NCBI GenBank assembly: GCA_028551475.1
Contig: CM052356.1
Coordinates: forward strand, 6,954,001 to 7,018,000
DNA length: 64,000 nucleotides
Source of the DNA: Casuarina equisetifolia
Taxonomy: Eukaryota > Streptophyta > Magnoliopsida > Fagales > Casuarinaceae
Direction: 5' to 3'
Of the stretch, positions 56,649 to 64,000 are shown in pieces. Position 1 is the first letter of the stretch; every line of letters begins with the position of its first letter. The notes beneath the pieces are model-generated. The model worked only from the letters and a program-made list of their open reading frames with translations, made no database searches and was not told where the DNA came from. The position numbers and the translations under genes were made by a program.

Positions 56649-59600
56649 CCATTTTCTTGTGTCCTGCTAGAACACTGTCTTGGTGTTTGTTGCTTGTACA
56701 TGTTTAGAATGGGTGCTTCCAGTCTTTCACTCTCATGTGAATGTTTAAGTAACAAGTTCAATCGGACAATGTGCTATATTTTTCTATTATGCAATACATG
56801 GAGCTAAATCAATCATCTATTATATACATGTGATCGTGGTTACACTTTGTAAACCACGATTGGAAACGTCTTCAGCTGCCTGGGAGTTATGCGGACAGGA
56901 CTATCTAAGATCTGTAAATATTAATTGAAGAGTTGAAATGAGAACTTGACATATGGTAATAACTATCTGTTTTGTAATCTCTCATGTTCTAAAGTTGGCT
57001 TTTGTTGCATGTAGTGTTTGTATTAGCATGCACACGAGGAAAAGTGTAAAAATTGAGTGTAAAAATTGAGTGTTGTCTTACATAGTAAAAAGATGGACTA
57101 TTGGTTTTACAAATAATAATATTTTCTTACGTAATGCTGCAATTTGAGAGAATACCATAGCTTTGTCGATTAAACCCATCATAATGAGAACCAAATACCA
57201 GTTTCACCTAAAATTAGCTATTGGGTGCTCGAATCAGGGCTTAGCCCCAAAACCCACTAGATAGATGTGGGTTAGGTGTGATGGTCCGCTAAACACAATT
57301 TCCTGTTGCGTACAACCATAATGGATCAGCTTTTGTTCTTTCACCAAAAAGCAAAGCGATATAAAGGGATCGGTTAAGGCACGAACATGAATCCTCTCCC
57401 CCTTTGTCAAGTGAAAGTTTTAACTTCAACTGGTTAAGTCTTCTCAATATGTCATCTGAAATGACCACAACTGCTGAAAAAAAATCGAACTTTTAAGGAT
57501 TACGAACTGTATAAAATAAATTATTCCGAGGAGAAAGAGATGCAAATGTTCTTGCAGTGACATCAAAGGGCACAATCAGCTTAGCTTTTATAAGGCTCAA
57601 AGTTGGAAACTAGGATGGTGAGTAGGCATGCCCATGCATGCTGTTCGTAATTCTTGCCCTTCTTTCAGTAGATTGGTCAATACGATTCCATTAAGCTACA
57701 GACACTTCCTCTCAATTTGTCCATCAGTTCGTATGGAGTTCAGAGGACAGGAGCAGAGACACCTTAATTTTTCCTCTTTTGATGTATCCCGAGACAAGAA
57801 TCCTTACTTAAACAGGATATGTCCTTGGAAGAATAGCTAGCATCTTGACTCCTCCACTTACCGCACCGAAACAAGAACAATTTACGGAAGAGCATCATTG
57901 AATTTATTCCATACTATTTTGAAACATAAAATCATGAGCCACTTCAGGAATTTATCCAATAAAAAATTGTATTATTCTTAGGAATCGTATCATTCAGTCA
58001 GAAAACTTGCTTTTGTATATTCCATTATATTTCCATTTTACAACATAATCATAACAAAAGAAACCCCAACTAATTCTCCAATAAATGTGAGTCTCAAATT
58101 GGTTGTCAGCTAGGTTTTCCGTTGAATATTCCACCAAATCAATGTTACCCATTTGACTGACAATTGAAAGTGGGTTGGTCAGCTATAGGGAAGGTACAAA
58201 TTCCCATTTTCTCAAACCAAAATCAATCATGAGCCCAATTTGTCCACTACATCGATGCATCGGATTAAAATTATATATCTTCATCCAATGTTGCATTCTC
58301 TCCCATTTTTATTTTTTTTTAATGTCAATTGTTCGCGTCACAGCACTAAATTTGATTCTGTAAAAACCATCTGTTCTAGAAGGGCACGATCTAGTAGTCC
58401 AAAAATTAAATAATGGTTTGCTTGTACCATCCAAGAAACTCAAAATCCCACATTGAACTCAGCTTTCGAACTTTAATCTTCAACATTATGTACGACCATG
58501 CTTTTGCCTAATGAATATTATTATCCCAGCTATAAGGATCCAGTTCAGTAGTCTATTCGTACATTGATGCTCTGTCGATGATGGTGTTCCCAAACTATGT
58601 TCAAGTTCTTGATGTTTCACGTCCGACCATTCTTCCCACCCTATTTGATGATAGATTCTCTTTGACCACACCAACAAGTAGTGCTAAATGAATATATTTA
58701 GCTGTACTGTATATGATCCCTGATTGAACTTTAAGATACTGCAAAGCCTTAAAGGTGTAATACATTTTCTTGTCACTTGGAGATTGATTGAAAGAACAAA
58801 ATTAAATGGAATTGGAAGAGAAATTCAAAAGAATGCTTGATTTTCTATATGACTAATCAATTCTCATAATCTCTACTACATCAAACTATATATGGACCCT
58901 ACCTTTTATAAACTAATTTACAAGAAAAAAAATCCTGGAATTCATAATGATAAGCTTTGTTGTAGTGCCACTTTATCACACCGAAGGCATTATGGGTGTG
59001 TCCTTAATATCAAAGTGAGTATCAAGCTGCAAAGATAACTAGATTATAGAATTAATTTTAAATATAATTCCTTAAAATATAGAAATTAAAAGAAAATTTC
59101 ATGAGGCCAAAACCTAAAGTTTCATTTTCAATGGAAGTTAATGCCTAGCTTCCAATTACAAAATAATTTGTTCTCTTTTTTTCTTCCATGCTTCTTATTA
59201 AATAGCCCAAACTCTCAAACTAGAACAATTGGGTTTTCAAACTCCTAAAATGACTAGATTTTGACAATTTAAACCTTAAGTCTCATTTAAAGGAAATAAC
59301 ATAATTAATTATCCAAAAAATATAACAGTAACATAAAACCTAATAATAAATAATTAGAGCCCAAGCCCATATAATCTTTCCTTGGTCATCACACACCTTT
59401 GATAAGAATTATTGTCCAACTTGTTGTAAGGCCTGTTAGTTCAGTGAAAAGGATTTTCTAGCATGTATAATACATGTGCCTAATGGCCGGATGTGTGTGG
59501 TGCCAAGTGTGCTTGTTGCACGTACTAAACTCAAACACATCACTTTCTTTGATGGGTTGACGTTATATAAGCAAGATATTCATGAACATTGCTTGCTGCA

Positions 59601-60220
59601 AAAAATCAGGAAAGTGATAGTATGTAAACAATTTCTTACCACTTGATGGGTTTTTTTTTTTTTTTTTACTTCAAGTTGCTTGGAAAGGGAAAGGAGAGCG
59701 ACAAGTTATGAAAGTACTAGTCGAGTGCAGTCTATACAAGTTTTATTTGGTGGTCTATCGCTGTAACTCAATCTTTACTGTAGTTCTGGCCTTCACAGCT
59801 CTTCGTTTGTGACCAAAATTAGCCTTATCTGAAAAAGAATCTATTGATAGTACATGCATGGCATCACCAGGTCGTGTCACATGCAGATACCATATGCACC
59901 TGTAAGAGCTGTTTTCCAAATCTCACTCAATCTTATTGCACGAATCTTCATTTTAAAATCAAGCTTTCATGGTTGCTTGGACGGTGCAATTAGGACAAAA
60001 TGCACCAAGCCAAGGCGAAGGATAACGATCATCTAAATATGGCTTTTACTTATGAGGAATGGAATCCAGGGAACTTCTTTCAGGCCTCGAGATTTGATTT
60101 GTACTCAATAAGATACCTCTTACACAAACCGACAGCAACATCAATCTATGTTGGGGATGAGGAACAAATTGCTGGCCATGTAAGGTGCTTTTCATCAAGT
60201 ATCACTGGTTGCTTTCCCTC

Positions 60221-60237
60221 CACGTGCGTTGCACGTG
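60221..60237. promoter_or_regulatory. Two CACGTG G-boxes, 11 bp apart
   Basis: CACGTGCGTTGCACGTG holds two perfect palindromic G-boxes (60221-60226, 60232-60237), sites bound by bZIP and bHLH factors. Over 2 kb from the nearest recognised gene, so no target can be assigned. Confidence 0.4.
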
Positions 60238-60369
60238 CTATCACCCAGCAGTTCATGTTGGGTACCTGTCTGGTTTCAGTCCAGTAAAAAGCCATGGTGC
60301 TCTTTCTCATGCCTTCTTTTCCTTCTGCATTTCATCCCTTTCTTTCACTTTCTTTTTTGGTTCCTAATA

Positions 60370-60612
60370 GCATATTATCCATAATATGCTTTCTGCAGTT
60401 TAGTTATCAACACATACAGCCCACGCTTAGCCTTTTTAAACAGTTATTTTATCAAATTTCTCTTGATGTGTCATATTTTGTCTTACTTTTTATTTTTTTT
60501 TTCTCTACTTTTTACTCTTTGTGGGAATATTATGGATAATATGCTTATTGCAATAAAATTATGAACATATACAGACCAAACTAAACCACTAACTTCTGTT
60601 GATGTGTCACCC
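60370..60612. repeat. Diverged direct repeat with near-palindromic ends
   Basis: Copy 1 (60370-60472) begins GCATATTATCCATAATATGC; copy 2 (60523-60610) begins AATATTATGGATAATATGC. Both continue TT-TGCA...TTAT-AACA-ATACAG-CCA and end near TTGATGTGTCA. Period about 155 bp. Confidence 0.6.
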
Positions 60613-62609
60613 ATATGCATGCCTGAAAACAACCTTTTCAAAGGAGGAAGAGTAATCACTAATTGAATGTTTAATAGGGGAGAAGAACATTGCTTTGGGG
60701 GACCTTTTTTCCACTCAAACCACTAAAAGACAATGCAGTAAAAGTATAAGTTTTTCCAATAACAATCTGCAGAATCACGCTGATTCATGCAATAACTTCT
60801 GCTATCAAGTTTACTAGTTGTCCCACTTAAACTTGATGAAATAAAATGAACGGAGAAGAAAACAAAGTCTGCATATTTTTGACACCCTATCTACATCAAG
60901 GCTTCCTTTCGACACATGGCCAAAAGCTTTTGTTATTGTTTTGCGTGTCCTTTGTCTTGGACATATCCACCTCTAATGAATAAGAAAAACAAGCAGTCCA
61001 TTTTCCCACTTCCTTTGTCTGAAGGAAACTGTAGTTGGACTCGTGACCTGTTGAGCATTTTTATCCAGGGGAGTACTCTACTGTGAGGTTTTATAAAGAT
61101 CAGGAAACATCTCTTCAATAAACTATAGGACTAGTCCACACCCAAACAACTTTAAAGAAATCATGGTAGCCAATTTTGTTTAAGGTTCTCAAGTGCCTGA
61201 GAAAGTCAGTATGCAATGTCTGTCCTCCTCAATAAGGGTTAAAATTTTGTCTTGTGCAGCATCAATGTCTCTGTCCATTTCTTTCTTTAGATCCACTTAT
61301 AAGTCGTGGCACTATTTACATTTCATATAGAGATGCTCCGGATATTCCATGGATGCTTTTATGCAATTTAATTGCTGCATTCTCTTTCTCCTCTGCAACT
61401 GTGCTTTCTGCAGCGCTGACATAAATTTTAGCTATTTTTATTCCTTACTGAAATTTGTCCACTTGGTAGAAGTTGCAGCGTTTTGAATGCCTGATTCCCA
61501 ACTATGCAAGGGCCTTGGAGGTGATGAGAAGGTGGAGAAAGTTTCTGGGAGATAAAAGATCAGCATCACACGCACAAACAGAGTTTGAGATGAACTTCTC
61601 TTGTGTTCTTTTGATCACATTCTTGTAGCCAAATGCCCGATCCCTGATTTCCAATGCTATCTGAGGAGTTCGAAAAGAAACAAAGAGAGGTCACATGGGT
61701 AGGTGATAAATGTGACGAAAGTGCCTCCTAGAATGACCAACCGTGGCTACAAAAGATGCCAAATTTATAAAGCCCACTGTCTTTGTTGGTTCATTTTAAA
61801 AACATGCATGATGTGTTGAAATGTGAATTTACCCTCTATATGACGATTAAACAACTAGGAAATAATAAGTACAATTAAATAGTGATGGAGATACAATTGG
61901 TTCTTGAGGTTTTCCATCCCTTATGTTGACAGAAAGAACATCAAAAAAGCATCCAACCTGTAATGTCAGTTTCCACTAGCGATTAAAATAAACATAAGAC
62001 ATATCCCCAAATAGAAGAATATTGTTACCCATTACCCAAATCATGTGTAGTTGTTAACTAATCTTAGATTAATGCACTATTCCCTCAAGCATCCGATGTT
62101 GTGAAACATTCGTGTGATACACAACCAGGATTTTTGGTTGGTTCATTTCTATGTATATGTCTTCTCTCCCTTCCGCTTGGATAGGTTCGGACAAGGTTGT
62201 CTTTGCCAATAAATTGCTCATTTCCTCTTTCTGTTAGTATTTAAATCTTATGGTTTCTTTGTTCCTTTTTTTTTTTTTCTTTCTTTTCTTGGGGTTTTGA
62301 ATAAAAACTTGCTTATGACATGAGCAACACAAAAGAAGGATGGATAGAAGAAACAAAGCAAGAGACATGTGTTGAAGCGGAAAACCCCAAAAGGGAAATA
62401 AGTAGAACTTCTCATAGCCATACATGTAGTTGTCAGATGACTTGCATTGGAGATCACATGTACATCTCAAGGTAAGTACTGACTTGTATTGGCGACAGAG
62501 CAAACGTAACACACACGAAGATTTAGATTTAGGAAGGGTTCAAACATATTTAAGACAAACCACTGCATATTTTAGTATATACAGGTTCTGAGTGATGCGT
62601 GTTTCTCTC

Positions 62610-64000
62610 TTATCTGCGCCTCGTCTTGACTGTCACAGTCAGAGGATTCGCCATTTCGGAAGACAGCCTCAAGACCTCGGAGAGATCGACAGGGTTATGA
62701 TGGGATTGCAGCCACTGGAACTCGTGTAACAAAGATGCCACCCAGAAGGTTACCGTGGTCAGTCCCAATGTCTTTCCTGGGCAGGTCCGACGACCTGACC
62801 CGAAAGGAGCCAATCGGAGGTCGGACCCCAGAACATTGAACTCGAAGTCAGCAGCATCCTTGCACACGAACCTCTCTGGCCGGAACTCCAGCGGCTGGGG
62901 CCATACATGTGGGTCCCTGGTGATGGCCCACATGTTAACCATTGCCGTGGTCCCGGCAGGCACATGGTGACCGTCGATTGTAGTATCCGTGATGGCCAGG
63001 CGGGCCCATGATAGAAGTGGGCCCGGAGGGTGTAGCCTGAGAACCTCTTTCACTACAGCCGGCAGGTAAACCATTGATTGAATGTCCGATTCCTTTAACG
63101 GCCGTGATCTTCCGACGACCCGATCGAGCTCCTCATGGACTTTTGATTGGATATCTGGGTGAAGCACGATCCTCGCTAGTATCCACTCGATCAGAACCGC
63201 CACAGTATCTGTTCCTCTGAATATCATCTCCTATAACGATAACGAGAATAATTAGCATTATTTAAGAAAGATAATAATGGCTCTTTTTCTTGGTGAATCT
63301 TAAACACCCTGAAGCTACACTGTTTTTAGATTCTAACACTTGGGTTCTTTTGTCCATCCTTTTTCCTAGCAAACAAGCATTATTTTATAGCAAAAACTAA
63401 AATACAGATAGAGCTAGTATAGGGATTATTCGTTTGTATGATAGTTTTGTTGCTTACCCAAAGCACAGCGACCATATCATTGTCCGACAATTTATCAGGT
63501 CCCTGAAGAGAGAGCAGGACATCCACAAAGTCGTGGCTTCTTTGGGGAGTTTGGGCTCTATGCTCTTTGATTATGCGGTTCACGAACTGGTTCACTTTTG
63601 GAACGAGGTTGGAGCATCGGAACCTGATTTTCTGAGGGTCGAGACTTGCAAGCCAAGGAAGGTGGTCGGACCAGTTGAGCTTCCCAAGCAGGTCGTAACC
63701 TTCTTGCACGAGGTGGCCCAGCTCGTCGGTTTCAGTGTTAGATGATCCGAGCTCGTAGTTTCGTCCGAACACAGAGCACATCATGTTGTTAAGCGAAGCT
63801 CGCTTCAGAATATCGCGGAGGGAGAACTCGCCGGCGCGACATGCAATCATGGACACCATTTGAGTAGCGATTTGGCACCTCTGGGCCTCTGCGGCGTTGA
63901 TTTGCTTGGGGCAGAAGAGATGAGTAGCAGCGATTTTCCTCAAGGTTCGCCAGTAAACTCCATAAGGAGCGAAACCAATCGCTCTGTTGAACATCAGGCT
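62610..64000 (-). CDS. CYP78A: CYP78A-type cytochrome P450 (5' end outside the window)
   Basis: Two exons on the minus strand: 64000-63458 (incomplete, 181 codons visible, frame open to the edge) and 63230-62610 (206 aa plus stop), spliced at TGG|GTAAGC and TATAG|GAGATG. CYP78A monooxygenases are endoplasmic-reticulum enzymes of land plants (KLUH and relatives) that promote organ and seed growth through an unidentified product. Visible: [20 protein letters not shown] (C-helix region, WRxxR-like), [17 protein letters not shown] (I-helix), EVLR (ExxR), FRPERF and the haem loop [10 protein letters not shown] with its Cys ligand. The missing part is the N-terminal anchor and roughly the first 130-150 residues. 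A single intron at this position fits the subfamily. The C-terminus ends TVKTRRR. Confidence 0.94.

Larger units (their letters stand above)
56649..62609. other. Gene-poor intergenic region
   Basis: Nearly 6 kb with no recognised gene. Open frames at 57628-57840, 60000-60287 and 60294-60539 have no domain or compositional support. Noted: a tandem GTGTAAAAATTGA duplication at 57044-57070, poly-T at 59649-59667, a pair of CACGTG G-boxes at 60221-60237 and a diverged direct repeat at 60370-60612. The right end is the CYP78A 3' UTR. Confidence 0.45.

Noticed and set aside
1-64000. tRNA, rRNA, known conserved microRNA precursors, CRISPR arrays
   Set aside because: Looked for tRNA B-boxes with cloverleaf and for common plant miRNA mature sequences; none convincing. 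CRISPR is not expected in a plant nuclear genome.

Overview
The window is nuclear DNA of a flowering plant, probably a woody or basal eudicot or a magnoliid. Genes are split by GT-AG introns, intergenic DNA is AT-rich with microsatellites, and the families are land-plant ones (Yellow Stripe-Like transporter, DUF538, CYP78A, HLB1, At1g01500-like). I rebuilt every gene model by hand from splice sites and reading-frame continuity; exon coordinates are in the entries.

Layout, left to right. 1.5-3.6 kb: minus-strand, six-exon gene for a predicted plastid membrane protein of unknown function (259 aa). 6.1-14.6 kb: minus-strand, 21-exon STE20/SPS1-type (fray2/BLUS1-like) protein kinase (732 aa). Just upstream of it, at 16.1-16.9 kb, lies a decayed partial duplicate of the same kinase, interrupted by an LTR-like insert. 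17.7-18.5 kb: minus-strand single-exon At1g01500-like protein with a predicted C-terminal membrane segment. 18.5-25.8 kb: gene-poor, with a 5'-truncated LINE. 26.0-29.4 kb: plus-strand YSL metal-nicotianamine transporter (7 coding exons, 664 aa). 30.3-36.2 kb: minus-strand HLB1-type TPR protein (14 exons, 556 aa). 36.9-40.2 kb: minus-strand TBC/RabGAP gene (557 aa) with what appear to be two alternative first exons. 42.8-43.2 kb: plus-strand DUF538 protein. 44.2-49.5 kb: plus-strand EMB8-like alpha/beta hydrolase (8 exons, 428 aa). 52.7-52.9 kb: a doubtful small secreted-peptide ORF. 54.0-56.6 kb: plus-strand methionine gamma-lyase (2 exons, 450 aa). 56.7-62.6 kb: no recognised gene. 62.6-64.0 kb: minus-strand CYP78A cytochrome P450, cut by the window end.

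These are independent plant genes, not an operon-like system. The one suggestive neighbourhood is HLB1 followed head-to-tail by the TBC RabGAP: both families act in endomembrane trafficking. The most interesting structural observation is in the RabGAP gene. Two upstream exons both end in phase 2 and both join in frame to the same second exon. One would give a membrane-anchored N-terminus and the other a Ser-rich one without that anchor. Other points worth checking are the kinase duplicate, an intronic (GAA)21 tract in the YSL gene, upstream ORFs before the EMB8-like gene, and the unknown plastid protein.
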